A stretch of DNA of 64,000 bases from Ephemerocybe angulata (taxonomy: Eukaryota; Basidiomycota; Agaricomycetes; Agaricales; Psathyrellaceae), in the NCBI GenBank assembly GCA_013368325.1, contig JAACJK010000109.1, positions 1,364,001 through 1,428,000 on the forward strand, in the 5' to 3' direction. The notes beneath the pieces are model-generated. The model had not been told where the DNA came from, made no database searches, and saw only the letters and a program-made list of their open reading frames with translations. Numbering within the stretch: position 1 is the first letter of the stretch; every line of letters starts with the position of its first letter. Shown here piece by piece: positions 24,204 to 36,708 of the stretch. The translations under genes and the position numbers were made by a program.

Positions 24204-25801
24204 ATGGCTGCTGCTGCCGCTCCCGCACCCGTAGGCAAAGGTATCTTGCTCAAGGCCGACCCCATTGCAGCGACATTCCGCGACGAAGTCAAGGGCACGC
24301 TTGAGCAGTGCACTGTGCGCCCGAAGCTCGTCGGGATCCTGTCCACATCATCCGCGCCGAGCAAGTTCTATGCCGAGTTCACGAAGAAACAGTGTGAGGA
24401 GCTCGGCGTTGAGTTCGTGTTGAAGAAGACGGGGGCTGCGCTTGATCCGGAGCTTGGGGAGGGCGAGGGCGTTGAGGATGCGATTATTGAGGCGAATACG
24501 GATAACAGTGTGCATGGAATCATGGTGCGAGGCCCCCGCTTCTCTCCTCTAGCTGAGGTGCTTAAGAGTGCATAGGTCTACTTCCCGATCTTTGGACCCC
24601 AGCAGGACCATTATCTGCAGCAGGTGTGTTATGTACTTCGAGACGGGGTTGACTCGTCCTGACGTGAGATCGCTGCCAGGTCGTGTCGCCCCTGAAGGAC
24701 GTGGAGGGCCTGAACTTCAAGTTCCACTACAACCTCTACCACAAGTGCGCACTTGGTCTACTGATGTTTAAACTATGGGTTGCTTGACCTTGGATTAGTG
24801 TCCGATTCCTCGAGCCCAGGTCTCTGCTCGAAAACACCACTGGGCCTTCGCAGGCAACCTCCACCATCGATGGCGAGGTCCCCCCACCCGGCATGGTCAA
24901 GTCCATCATCCCGTGCACCCCTCTCGCTATCGTCAAGTGCCTCGAGTACGTCGGAGTGTACAACAGGATTCTGCCGTATGGGGACCGCGCCTATGGAAAG
25001 ACCATCACTGTTATCAACAGGTCAGTCCGTCCGACTCCTGATCCCTATCCAACGGCGACCGAGTCCCCTACCTTGTCCATAGATCTGAAGTCGTCGGCCG
25101 GCCCCTCGCAGCCCTCCTCTCTAATGATGGCGCACGCGTCTTCTCCGTCGACATCGACTCCATCCAGGTAAGGAAGCAAGCAAGGGCGCCTATTCACAAT
25201 GCCTTCCTCTCATCCCGTACGGCATCATGTTGCTAACCGCGAACGCCGATCTTTTTGTCATCTAGGAGTACAACAAGCGTCCCCGCGTCCCAGCGAACGC
25301 CGAGGGCGATGCAGCAGCGGATGCGGAGAAGAAGACCGCGGCGCAACGGTACCACCCGCGCCATGCCGTGCACCCAAGCCAGATGACGCTGCAGGAGGTC
25401 CTTGCCGTGTCTGACGTCGTCGTTTCGGCAGTGCCGACGGCGAGCTACAAAGTGAAGACGGAGTGGTTGAAGGACGGGTGCATCTGCTTGAACGTCGCTG
25501 CTGATAAGAACTTTGAGAAGGATATCCGAGAGAAGGTGAGTAGTGATTCAGGAATGGTGGGTGGGGATTAACCTGAAGTTGGAACTCACCTCGCTTGATT
25601 GAACCTAGGCCTCAATATATATCCCTGCCGTTGGGAAAGTGACGATCCTGATGCTTCTGAGAAATCTGTGAGTTGGCTAATTTACACGTTGCTGCTGGGG
25701 ACGGCATGGCTGAATGGGCTCATTTGCATAGCTTGCGCTTGCAGCAATACCAACGAATTCAGGAGGAAGTCCAAGCCAAGGACACTGCGGTGCCGAACTG
25801 A
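24204..25801 (+). CDS. MTD1: NAD-dependent methylenetetrahydrofolate dehydrogenase
   Basis: The enzyme oxidises 5,10-methylene-THF to 5,10-methenyl-THF with NAD in cytosolic one-carbon metabolism. Eight exons (24204-24524, 24576-24623, 24680-24744, 24799-25020, 25083-25167, 25266-25535, 25609-25667, 25732-25801) sum to 1140 nt, or 379 residues. The folate-binding half contains STSSAPSKFYAEFTKKQCEE and VYFPIFGPQQDHYLQQ. The Rossmann half begins at ITVINRSEVVGRPLAALLSN, the family signature, followed by ARVFSVDID and VVVSAVPTASYKVKTEWLKDG. The final exon ends VQAKDTAVPN. It resembles yeast Mtd1 rather than the trifunctional ADE3-type C1-THF synthase because no synthetase domain follows. It is convergent with ORM1. 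Confidence 0.93.
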
Positions 25802-26167
25802 TTGCAAACACAGCGAGAAGGACGGGCGGATAAACGGAAATCTGGAATTATTAAGTAGAAGTGGTGTATATTATAGGATTTATAGCATGGTACCCAAATA
25901 TGCTGACTATGTAGAGCCTCGGATGTCAGACGACCAGCTGCGGTACGACCCCGACTTCAAAAATTTCAGAGTTCAGGCCTTCTATTGGCGGAGTATTATT
26001 CCCCAGGTGCGCTGGTGGAGTGATATAGCGAGGTCTACAATAAGCGGATGGTCAGCTGCCTGTTGGCTAGCTAACCGGGTGGAAGGGCGTGGCGGGAAGT
26101 AGGGAGGGTCTTTCTTCGGGATTTACGTGTTGCAAAGAGGGTCGCCGGTCCCTCGGGTGTAGATGGA
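25802..26167. other. Intergenic region between convergent MTD1 and ORM1
   Basis: A 366-bp 3'-3' spacer with no supported gene or repeat. Confidence 0.5.
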
Positions 26168-27097
26168 TCAGTGGTTGTACTTCAGCTGCGACTCTGTGAA
26201 ATCCGCCTGTGTGATCTCGACGAGGGGAGTGGAGATGCCGGAGGAGAAGCTGGGTGTCGTAGGGGTTGCCATTCCGGAAGCGGTCTCGTCGGCCATGAAC
26301 CTCACTCTTTGCCGGTGCAGCTGCGGGAGGTTATTTCAGAATGACGACACAGCCGACGGGTAAGCGGCCTGCGCACCTGGGGGAGCTTAGGAATCAGGAC
26401 GAAGAGCAATGCTGTTAGGTTGATAGCGAAGAGCCATGGGTTGTAGTTTGTGTAGTGAGTCGATGCGAGGAACCTGTCATTTGATGGTGTAAGCGGCGTC
26501 AGGAGTGGTGCGGCTGGTGAGGACGTACAGGGCTATTGGCATGCAGATGAGCCACTTTTTGGCGGGGGTATACTGTGCGCCGTCGTCGATTTGCTCCCAC
26601 ATCGTGAGCTCGTCGTACGCGCCTGAGTGCAGATTGTCTCCGAACGGCATCCCGGTCACCCAATGGAACATAAGGTACGAAATCTATACAGCGGAAGGAC
26701 AGAAATATGTCAGAAAAACAACAGGGGCAGGGAGGGTACGGGGACGCACTGCGAGGTACAAAAGATTGACGAGCGTCCAGCTTATATTGTGGGTCATGCC
26801 TGGGATGGTGTCGAGGCAGATTTTGCCACATATTATGAGCACGAGGTGGATGAGCCATGCCCCTGCAGAGACCCGTCAGCGACCGAAGGGCCTTGAAACC
26901 GTCCAGGACGCACCTTTAGCATTGACCCAGTCTGCGTTTCTGTTAATATAAGCATTCCGGTCCAGCACCTCTTCAACACGATCCCCCACATGCTCGACCT
27001 TGACGATACTGTTGCTGCGGCCTCTTGCGCGTATATGGTGCTTGGGAGGCTCCGCGAGGTTGAGCACCGGAAGTTTGATAGTCGTCGAGCGGGACAT
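26168..27097 (-). CDS. ORM1: ORM1/ORMDL sphingolipid regulator
   Basis: This ER membrane protein binds and inhibits serine palmitoyltransferase, tuning sphingolipid synthesis. The start is MSRSTTIKLPVLNLAEPP at 27097. The first exon contains the family hallmark RNAYINRNADWVNAKG, which continues after a short intron as AWLIHLVLIICGKI. Then come NISWTLVNLLYLAISYLMFH, the signature FHWVTGMPFGD, ELTMWEQIDDGAQYTPAKKW and a membrane segment ending NYNPWLFAINLTALLFVLIP. The C-terminal tail is Ser/Thr-rich (ATPTTPSFSSGIST). The serine-rich N-terminus of yeast Orm proteins, where Ypk1 phosphorylates, is only partly present (MSRSTT, RGRSNS). It is divergent from the virilizer-like gene. Confidence 0.93.
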
Positions 27098-27317
27098 GTC
27101 GAGGGCGGAAAACAGGGTATGGGTCGCAGGAGAAGAGCCGCGGTGACAGGCTTTGTTGCGCAGCGCTTTCTTCGGCCAAGTCCGAAGATGGATCGTCCTA
27201 TTCCGGCGTGGGCCCCTAGGCCTGTCGTGTCACAATCATTGCTTACCAGTCCACTACCACTATCTCTGCCTCTTACTCTGGGCTGAGCATCGCTTTTTGT
27301 CGGAGTCGGCTTACAAT
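27098..27317. promoter_or_regulatory. Compact divergent promoter, ORM1 / virilizer-like
   Basis: Only 220 bp separate the two start codons, so both genes must share this region for initiation. No TATA box is visible on either side. Confidence 0.45.
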
Positions 27318-30300
27318 ATGCCGCAGCTGCTCCAGTGGTGCACGCTGTCGCCGCAGGGCGAGTCCAATCTTGCGGCAATTCGCTTTGCAGCGCCTATACG
27401 CATCTCGACGATACGCATATTCCCAAAGGATGCTCAACCGTTCAAGGAACTCCCAGATGCTGTCTCGTGAGTCTATCTGGCGTAATACTGAAAGCCGTAG
27501 CCCAGTGACTCAACTGGACGCAGTAAAACAGAACCCGAGGCGTTCTTCCTCGAACTCTTCTTCAATGCGCAGGACATGAACCCCACCTCGGAGCCAAAGG
27601 ATCACCAGCGGGCCCCGAACGCCCTAGTGCCTACAAGCTTAGCCTACGCCGGCGGACAGATGGACTTTTACGTGGATATGGGCACCGAGGTACGTCGTTC
27701 GACCGCATTAACTGTATTAGTCTCCATAACCGATGTACAGTATGCAACGCGTTTAATGATAGTCAAGGGCAAATATGACTTTGTGTCGCTCGCCATATAT
27801 GGTGAAGAGGTCGTGTCGAAGCCTACCCCCGTGCGCAGCTATGAGCAGACAGCGCTGCCTGTGGTGGATCCCATCCCGTTGTCCAAGGCCATTGATCCCG
27901 CCAACTCGTCCCAGCCTAAGGAGCTAGCCGAAAAGCTGCTTTCTATCATCTCAGACTCTGTTCCTCTTCCCCTCGTTGTGCGGTTGATGTTCTGCCTCAA
28001 GGCGAGCGATGAGGACTGGGAAGACCAAGAGTTTCCGCATCTCTACGCGGATTTGGAGAATGCGGAGGAGGACTTTGACTTGAAGGGCATCGTTAGTTCT
28101 GTAGCGCGGCCAGTGGAGGATGGTGTACCTGCAGAGGCGTACGTGACGCTCGCGAACCGTGTGTCTGACTTTATCGGGCCCAAGGTCAGTACCTAACTTT
28201 CTTGGGTTGGGGTGAAGCCTGAAGTTTAACAGGATAACGACCAAGCATACTATATCGCCAAGCTCATTAGCATAGCCGCTCCACAACACCCGGACATGGC
28301 TCGCACCCTTCTGGTAAGTGCGAACCTAGTGGCTTCTGCTTCCTTACTAAGATCTTCTCAGGAGAACCTCGACTTGACCGCTATCTTCGACGAGACAACC
28401 GTGGATGAATATGTAATGGTGTACCTACTTCAAGCTTGCGCCAACCGCGACGTCGCCGCCCACATCTCCAAGAACGCCATCCTCCTTGACCTCTTTGAAA
28501 CTCTACAAGCGAGCTCAAAAGTCGACCCTATTATACAGGCCTCTGCGAAGCGGCTTTTGGACCGAATACAAGGATGGTCTGTATTCGAGGATTGTCTTGT
28601 GAACAGCAAGGGTGACTTTCCGAACGCCATCAAATTCCTAAAGGACATCACACTGGAGGAGAACTCGTTGGGCATTTGGCTTTCTTGTGTACTTCTTAAC
28701 AGTGAGCTTTATAACCCTCTGGTCAGAGAGGATACCTCGACGTGGGATGCTCTGCCCCTCCAATTGTTCCGCAATGGCGGTACTGCATGCAACCACGATG
28801 AGTTTTTGACCTTTGTTCGCGCATTGGTCGGGGTTATAGCGGTCACTGCGGCATTCGCTTTCGCGGACGGTTTGCCGTACGAATTATGTCGCGAGAGGAC
28901 GTTGGCTATTATCAACATCTGGCAGTCGGTCGAAGGATATGATACCGTAAGCCAACTACTTCTTGGACTTACTTGCTCAGCGCTCAGTGGTTAACCGAGT
29001 TCATTAGATTGTCAATCAAGTCATGCAACTCCGGCAGTTGACAACGCGCCTCATCTGGATTATAGAAGACAGCGACCCTCCACGGCGGTCTGGGATCTTT
29101 TCCGAACGTATCCTTGCAAAGCTGGGCGAGAACCCAGAAATCAATCTGCAAGACGCATTTATTGAGAAGATCCTGGACTTGAACCAACCTCTGTCCGTCA
29201 TCTCAGAAAACGAGCGGCTGTCACTACGCAAGAACGCATTTGTAGCCAAAGATGGCCTCGTTGCTGCGGTGGAGGAGCTCCTCTTCACCAGTCAGCGACC
29301 GTTTTCCCTTCGGCGACTGCGAACCCTGCGCGTCTCGGTGGCGATCGTGAGGCGGGAGTTGGCAAGCGAGGAGGGTGAATGGCGGGTGCTGGAGCAGTTT
29401 TGGAAAGACAATGCGCATGGCCTCCTCGCACGAGTCGTCGACCTGCTCGCCGACGTCGCGGAGGACATCTACAAGCATTTCGGGCTGAACAATACAAACA
29501 GGATGGACCAACCACAAGTAGCTCAACTCTTCAGCACAGCCAACGACATGTTGCACCTTATTGAGGCGGTATCAACCGGGTACCCCTTGACCAGCCGGTC
29601 GCTGCAGTCGCTCTCTACTGCCGTCGCGGACCTGCTTGTGTGCTGCGACTCTGCTGATGCGTTGTTCACCCAGACGTCCAGCGCTTGCGTCGCTGCTCAG
29701 ATCGCAAGGCAGGCATGCCTCGATGTGATACATGCCCTCACTGGACCTGATGTCGTCACCGAGGCTGGGTGTTTGAGTGCGCAGATTGTGTTGCGGGCGC
29801 TGCTAAAGCATGCCTCCTCTCCAGATGAGCATGACCCTGTGCACAAGCTGCTACAGGTTTATAGCCTCATCGACCACATGCTGCCCTATCCGAATGACGA
29901 CGACATGGAGGCCGATCCTTCGCATTGGATCGTCTCTGTACTTCCGAGGTCGTTAGCAGAGTTGAAGGCTTTCTTCAAGGTTCTCGATTTGGAGAGTCGG
30001 TTACATCTGTTCCGGCGTCTCGTTAGGCTGGACGATGAGGCGACGGGAATTGGAGAGTGGTTGTTGGGAGAGGAGTTGAAGGGAAGCATCGAGGTACTCC
30101 GAGAACTCGAACGGCCCTCCCTTTCAGAAGACTACCGCCTTGTACTGCAGTACCAGCTGTCGGACTCTCTCCAGTTTGCGCTCGATCTCGTCAAGCCGGA
30201 ATCGACACTCTCGAACTGGTACCATAGCGCCTTGTCCAACAATCGCGACCTATCACGCCTTCAAACCAACCTTCTCGACGCCATCCTGGAAGCGCGTTAC

Positions 30301-31454
30301 TCCTCTTCGACACTGTCACGCTTCGTTCAGGCTTTGACAACGAAATCCGAGGAGCTCTACCCCGAACTTCGAACTTCCATCCTCCTTCATATCCTCCGCA
30401 ACACTCAGGTCGACCCAACTTTACCAGGGAACCTTGAATCATTTATGACCACCTTACGTAGCATCCCATCGGACCAACTCGAGCCTGGACGACTTCGTGC
30501 AGAACTTGGGCCGTCTGTTGCATCTTACTCACGACATTCCACGTCTCTTGATAACGAGACTGCTGCCATTGTCCTTCAGCTCCTTGAATGGGCATTGCAT
30601 CAAGCGAACAAGGGCACGCAGCTCTCGACACTCCGAGGACTCAAGGCAGACGAGTTCCAAACTTTGTGCGACACCCTCGTCAACCTCCTGCCGGGCAGCG
30701 AGGCCGCCATCTCCGACGTCCGGTCCAACATCACGATTGACGAAGACGAAGTATTTACTCCAGAAACGACCGAGCTACCCTCGGAACCGCTGCAGCTCTC
30801 GGTGGGCGCCCTTGAAGGCCTTTTGGATCCTGTGGATCCGGACCAGCCCTCAAGACCGTCCACGCCTCGCGCAGGGAACAAGACGCCTGATATCCTGGGA
30901 ACGATTATTTCACCTCCGACAGCCCTCCTTCGGTCTCCAGCTGCGACGGGACTGACGAAGACTTATGCAAATGATGACTTTAGGCAGCTGAGGCAGGTCC
31001 CGTCTGCCCGCCTGAATACTAGTAGGTTGCCCAGCATGCATGGTGCGTCCCATCGCCATCAAGAACCAGCACCTCACTAACATCTTATCCGTATAACTTC
31101 TTTCTGCATCTGCGTCTGCCTCCTCCAGTGGATGTGGGTATCAGCGGTCATTTGACCCCTTCTTAAATAACCCTACTGATACCCTTTCTTTCTATATCCT
31201 TGCTCTTCCTCTTTCGCTTTGCTGCAACAACTTTGCTGTGCCCAAACCTCGCTTTCCTTTCGCCGATGGTCCCTGGTTGTTATTTTTCACTTTTTAATAT
31301 GTTTATTGATTAATATTAGGATTTCGAGACGGCGTCGTCCTCGCCTACGCTGCTGCCTGCGGCCGATATTGTGATGGGACCTCCGCCGACGGGGTTCATG
31401 CTCGTGCCGATGCCAGGGTCGCCCTCGATGCCTTATCCGGGGTTGAACATGTAG
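27318..31454 (+). CDS. Virilizer-like protein (probable m6A methyltransferase complex subunit)
   Basis: This long helical protein starts MPQLLQWCTLSPQGES. The N-terminal block resembles the Virilizer N-terminal fold: IRFAAPIRISTIRIFPKDAQ, FFLELFFNAQDMN and GGQMDFYVDMGTEYATRLMI. More than 900 residues of alpha-helical repeats follow, mostly in one exon (about 29010-31040). Virilizer/VIRMA is the scaffold of the nuclear mRNA m6A writer complex; an equivalent complex works in yeast meiosis. The C-terminus is uncertain. The large exon ends at SRLPSMH, and a Pro/Gly-rich frame at 31317-31454 ending SMPYPGLNM looks coding, but I could not join it in phase; without that exon the frame would stop at 31078. 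I cannot run a profile search, so the family call rests on the N-terminal pattern and overall architecture. Confidence 0.6.
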
Positions 31455-32131
31455 CCTGTGTTCAGGACTGAGGACGGTCAAGCTTACGATAGACGCCACT
31501 CCCAGTGAATCCTTTAGCGGATAGTGAAGTGAGAATGCCGGCAAGGAAGAAGGGCTCGTGGGTTAGTTCTGGCTAAGAATGGGCTTGGAGGCGTTATTGG
31601 CGTGAATGGTAACACTGGTAAGTATGTGGACAGGAAAACTTTAACATCTGTATTTGTACCCTCATCCCCTTCGGACACACCCCGACTTTTGGGGACGCTG
31701 GACATTGGGCGTTGTAAACTTAGTTAAGGGGACGTGCTCATCTGTATCATCTATGCAATGCTCGATTTATGTTTTTAGTATGTCGGTTTGAACTTTTGAC
31801 TTGACAGGCCACACAGTTATTCACTCATTCAATCTTTCTGCATGGGACATCGCCCAATACGCAAGTCTCCTTCGTAAGCCCAATTATTTTGCTCTCGAAC
31901 TCCTGTTCTCTGAATCCTCACAGCACTTCAATATGTCATCGCTATCCCCGGGCGCTAACGTTTCGGTCCCTCACCTCTACCGACTCCTCGAGTCAACCCG
32001 TTAATCCATCACCATCCACCCAGTATATGGGCTGAAGCCACCCAGTGTGCGCGATCTTGGGTGGCTTGCAAGGAAAGTTATTTGCCGCGAGCCTTGAGGT
32101 GATGGGTGCCGCCGTGGCACCCACATCATCA
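31455..32131. other. Intergenic region, no supported gene
   Basis: Virilizer-like 3' flank up to the tRNA gene. The only structure is a palindrome next to the tRNA, listed separately. Confidence 0.5.
32098..32128. repeat. Imperfect palindrome directly upstream of tRNA-Phe
   Basis: TGATGGGTGCC and GGCACCCACATCA face each other around a short GCCGT loop, three bases before the mature tRNA 5' end. It can form a GC-rich hairpin. Whether it has a function is unknown. Confidence 0.5.
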
Positions 32132-32204
32132 GGGGGCATAGCTCAGTTGGGAGAGCAGCAGACTGAAGTTCTGAAGGTCCCGCGTTCGATCCGCGGTGCC
32201 CCCA
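32132..32204 (+). tRNA. tRNA-Phe (GAA), intronless
   Basis: A 73-nt cloverleaf. Acceptor GGGGGCA pairs perfectly with TGCCCCC (32197-32203), with discriminator A at 32204. The D arm is GCTC-AGTTGGGA-GAGC. The anticodon stem GCAGA/TCTGA has one G-A mismatch at its outer pair. The loop CTGAAGT places GAA at positions 34-36. The T arm CCGCG-TTCGATC-CGCGG is perfect. The A box and B box (GTTCGATCC) promoters are internal. There is no intron next to the anticodon, unlike yeast tRNA-Phe genes. CCA is not encoded, as expected in eukaryotes. Confidence 0.96.
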
Positions 32205-32210
32205 TTTTTT
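32205..32210 (+). terminator. RNA polymerase III terminator of tRNA-Phe
   Basis: A run of six T residues starts immediately after the discriminator base. A second T run follows at about 32215-32222 as a backup. Confidence 0.85.
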
Positions 32211-32582
32211 GGACTTTTTTTTCCCATCCGGATGCTGGTTATCGGCCCTAATCCGGGAATCTGGGATCGTTTTGGTTCTTGGAATCTCCAATCCGGTTTC
32301 TGTTATACTTAGTATGAGTAATAAGGTGTGCTGGTTCATTGAATCGCTTCTGATGGCACCCAATGAATGGGCGCCGGCGGATGGGCGCTTATATTGATAG
32401 GCGAGCCGTGCTAAGCGCGTCCGGCGCATTTCTGGTTTCTGACGACTCCTAAAGTTTACAGATGCTACTCTACTATCCGCCTACTAGTAGCTACATTTTC
32501 AAGTATCGTTCACGGTTATAAAAATACAGGGTGTCGAGGACAGAAAATCCACTCTCGTACACTTCGGAGCGTGTTTGGAGCT

Positions 32583-35500
32583 CTAACGGTAAGAGTCAGT
32601 CTCGATGATAGGGCAAAGATGCTTGACAAAGGATGGTCCACACTCACCGACATGGGCATTCAACGGCTTAGCGGACACATGAAGGTTTGGAGGGAAGGTC
32701 CAATCCGTAGAGTCAACTACGTTTTGTTGTTCCTTCAACTCGGACAGGGCTTTCAAAACCTCGGGCCATCGGTTGGCTGCAGAGATGATGTGCCTGTCAA
32801 ATTGCTCTTTGCTGGGAAGGAAATTCGATTCGTTCTGAGTGCTCTGTCGACTTCGGGTTGATCGGTCGTGATAGTCCTCCAAGGCGTACAGTAGCCAAGC
32901 CAGCGATGGGATGAAGAGATCTTTCCAAGGATCAAGCAACGTTCTATCGCCGCATTGAACTGTCAGTTTGGCGAAGACATGCTTTAAGGTTGCAGTAATT
33001 CGCCCGCAATTGATCACAGCCTGGCGTCGATTTTCAAACGATGTCTCCGATATGTCGTATTTATCCAGCGCTTCTCCAAGGGATACACCTGCTTTCTCCA
33101 GGGCCCTTATGAGGGCGACGTCTTCTGTCACCATGTATGTCGAAGGAGCGATGATGGTAAGAGTGAAGATTCCACAAGCGAACCTAATCAAGTCTTCTAG
33201 GCCTTGTAGGGTGGATACGTCTGGGATGTGACCCTCATCTAAGTACGCTTAGTATACTGCTATTCAACGACACGAATGTTGACATACCGAGCTCACGGGC
33301 ATCTCCGAGGACAAGTGTTCTGTAGAAAAAGGCGGCTAAAGAGTTCATCTCCTGCTCGAAAACATGATGTTCGAGGCTGGCGGAGGAACGGGGATTGAAA
33401 AAGGCATGGATCGCTCCATGGATAGAGCGCTGAAGGGTGGACGTCGCGAGGAAGTACCCTCCGTGACATAACGTGTTGTCGATGGTGTAAGACGCATATG
33501 CGGTGTTGGGTTGCATGATCCTAGAGCAAGACGACGTCGACGCGGTGTTTTAATGTTTGAAACCAGGAGATATGAAGAAGGATAAGGTACGCTTACACTT
33601 TATCTCCAGCTTGGACGACAATCGTTTCAACGTGGCAGCGTGATAAATCAAGCACCGCGTTGTTGAGGTCCTCGTCCGACCATAAATTGAGAGAGCTACT
33701 CAGCCGCTCGTCCTTGGCAGTAGCGACAACCAGAAGTCTCCGGCCAATGGCAACTTCGATGGCCGTACCGAAACCGTGACCAGCAATCTGCCACAGCTCG
33801 TGTGCTCCCGTTGTTGCGACCGAGCCAAAGCGAAGACTGTCGGCCGGGAGAGCCTTGCTACAACCATGGTCATCGCACGTGCGGTGTAATGCTCGGATTC
33901 CTGAATCCTCCGGCGTCTCTGGGAGGCCACAGCTCGTATGTTTTGGTATGTTGACCGCGTTCAGTGGTCGTCGATTTTGAAGGGGGAGAAGTCCCGCATA
34001 GCACATATCACGGAGAGTGCCACTGCGTACTCGAGCCAAGCCGTCCCTAGGCACCGCCAGTGAAAGGTCTACACGCGTAACGTTCATCAGCTTTGCTCAT
34101 AGCAGTGTATTGATATGGATTTACCGCGAATTTCTACGTCCTTCTCGGCATCGCTGACCGACTCCATGCTTCGAAAGTTCCAAGGGACGATGAGCTGTTT
34201 GTTCCCACTCGCCACTATTACCGGCCGGCCTCGCAGTAAGCTCTGCACTTGGGCTGCGTCATCTGGCTTGTCCGAATTGCTGTACGGGATAAGATGGAAA
34301 GCAGACTTTCGTCCTGCCTTTTTCTGGCCACGGCCCACCATAAACAAAGGCAAGGGCCCATCATCGGTTTCGACGCGACAATTGAGTTCCGCGGCGGCAA
34401 TGAGCCCCCAAGTGTCATTGTCTTCCTCCGTCTACTTGGATGTTAGTAGAATTGTCGGAAGGCATGCACGCAGATGACGGGGACATTACGCTAAAGACCA
34501 GCTCGATTTCGTGTCGTTTTCTGACGGCGTCCCAAGCCTCGATGCGAATAGGATGCTCAGGCCTATACCGCTATCTAGGGTTTAGTCTATGAGGATAGAA
34601 AAGGATGGGTGAGGAACGCACGTTGACAGGTCCTTCAAGATTAATGCGCGGCGCTTTCACGGTGTTCAAGTGGCTCGGTAGACCCTATAAGGGAGTTAGG
34701 GAGGAAGATAGTATATTGGATGATGGGGTCGTGCCTGGCTTAACTGAGTGACGAGCTTGCTTTTCAAGGACTTCAGTGCCTCTTTATCTTGAGCAATGAG
34801 TGCATGATAGTCGATAGGTTCTCGGACTCGGTTCAAGCCATCCTTGGTCACATTCTTTGATCTCCTCCGTACCTGTGGCTCAGCATAGGATACGTGCTGG
34901 GCCGATGATGAGCTTGCACTCGCTTGATGCGTCGAAAGTCTCGCAGATTTTCGCGGCCCGATGCTCGCAAGAGGGGGTCCTGTGCGCTTTCGAACAGCTC
35001 CATTCGCGCACACCGCCCTCTCTTCCTCGTCTGACGCAAAAGCACCTCGCTGGCCGACTGATGACGAGCCCGTGCTCTCTTGAAGCGGGATACGAGAAAG
35101 GGGAGCATTGGCCGCAGGCCTCGCAGGTACAGTAACATGAAGTTCTTGAGCACCGACTGCGGCGACTGGCGCAACTGGCGATGTGTTTTCTTTGCCGACG
35201 TTCGCAGAAGGTGCAGCGGGGATGGCCAGAGTGTACTGAGTAGGACTCACGGTGCCTACCAAGTGTACGTGGCGAAGAGCTGCTTTAGGTAGCGAAACCT
35301 CGGGTGCGAGTGGCTCTGCCAGAACAGTGAAGAACATGTGATCGAGATGCGGAGGGCGAGGTGCTTTGATAGCATCTAAAGCACGCACATATAAGTAAGC
35401 GTGGTGTAATTTGTGAGGAGGGTAGTACGTACCTCCTGCGAAGAAATTGCTTTCGTCCTCCGTCAGACTTTCGATAGCCTTCTCCTGTCTCCAGCGGGCC

Positions 35501-36708
35501 ATCAAAGTGCGGTAGGCTTGTAGAGGTGTCACTTCTCCGTGGACAATGCTCATGACGGCATCCCATGTATCAAGTTCCAATCTCTGTATACTGGCAGGCT
35601 TATCACTGCCCCGACGTTTTGTGTTCTGAATAGGGAGTTGATTTGAGGGATGGATGTGAAGCAAAATTGAGCGCGCACCAGCAGAATGTCTGAGTATTGT
35701 AGCAAGTCCTTGGACAGCATCATATCTGCAAACGCAATCAGGATAGTATGTCCCACCGCGAGCTGGAGCGGTCGGCGATACTGAGCGGCGCGGCGTAAGA
35801 CCGTTTGAAGGCTGGCTGTGTCTCCGAAGGTTTGAAGACGCAGATTTTCAGGTACTTCGAGATAGCCCTACAGTAATGGGTTAATAAAGTATGTTTTAAA
35901 ACTGCACGACTGACCTTTAACATGACACTGATAGCAAAGGCGATTGTTGCGAAATTATGAACAATGTGCGCATTTTCTGACGTTAACTCGACGCTCATGA
36001 TCTCGTTGGCAAGACGGATGGTTGGGTCAAGCGCGTCTTTTGCTGTAGTGGCGGGTTCTAACGCGTTGACTATAAAACTCTCACTATGAAGGGCCGAACT
36101 CAGTCGCGTTTTCAGGCTTGAGATTGCTTCTAAGGGCTACGATGGGACATTGGAAAGTTAGCTCTCACTGCTCGCATCTCACACGGTTCACAGAAACGCG
36201 TAGGCTGTGAGAGCAGACCTTGGAGTTGCCGATCCAGCCAGGTCTCCGCGCGTGCCGCACAATCCGTTCTCGAAGATTCGGGCCACGCGCTCTCAGTTTG
36301 AGTATATCACACAGTCCAAGTGCGGTCGTGTATGCGACCAACTTGGATGAAACGGAAGGTGGGATCTGCTCTGTGTTCCAGGTGAGATCCGGCGACTTGG
36401 AGGGCATGGTCGAATTGTTGCCGTCCAATAGCGCGGCACGAGGGTCATATGTGCCCCATGGCTCAGGAAGGCGAGACAGAGAAGCTTCCCAGTAGTCAAT
36501 TGCTTCGACCAGAGGCTATTCACCAGCATATATGCGTCAAAATGGGAGCATGCAAAGGGAAGACGCCACGCACTCGGATTTCCCTGTCGAGAGCATCGTT
36601 CTCGTTTAACAACAAATGGAGACGCTTCTTCGATGTAGGAAAGCTGGTATAAAAGAGAGAGAGCTCTCGAAATGAGCAGATATGTCTGTGTATGCTGCCT
36701 GGCTCCAT
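32583..36708 (-). CDS. JmjC-like domain protein with degraded iron site
   Basis: This multi-exon gene is read from about 36708 (MEPGSIHRHICSFREL) to the stop at 32583. The N-terminal half is helical (LHLLLNENDALDREIR, PLVEAIDYWEASLSRLPEPW, a second helical block at about 35750-36140). The middle is low-complexity and basic with a KRTGPPLASIGPRKSARLS motif. The C-terminal half is JmjC-like: MCYAGLLPLQNRRPLN, TTGAHELWQIAGHGFGTAIE, VVQAGDKVIMQPNTAYA and DNTLCHGGYFLATSTLQR. In active relatives the position after W normally reads HID (Fe-binding HxD); here it reads QIA, while the distal His in CHGG remains. Loss of dioxygenase activity is therefore likely. Such proteins are expanded in Agaricomycetes. 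Exact exon borders and the start are uncertain. Confidence 0.65.
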
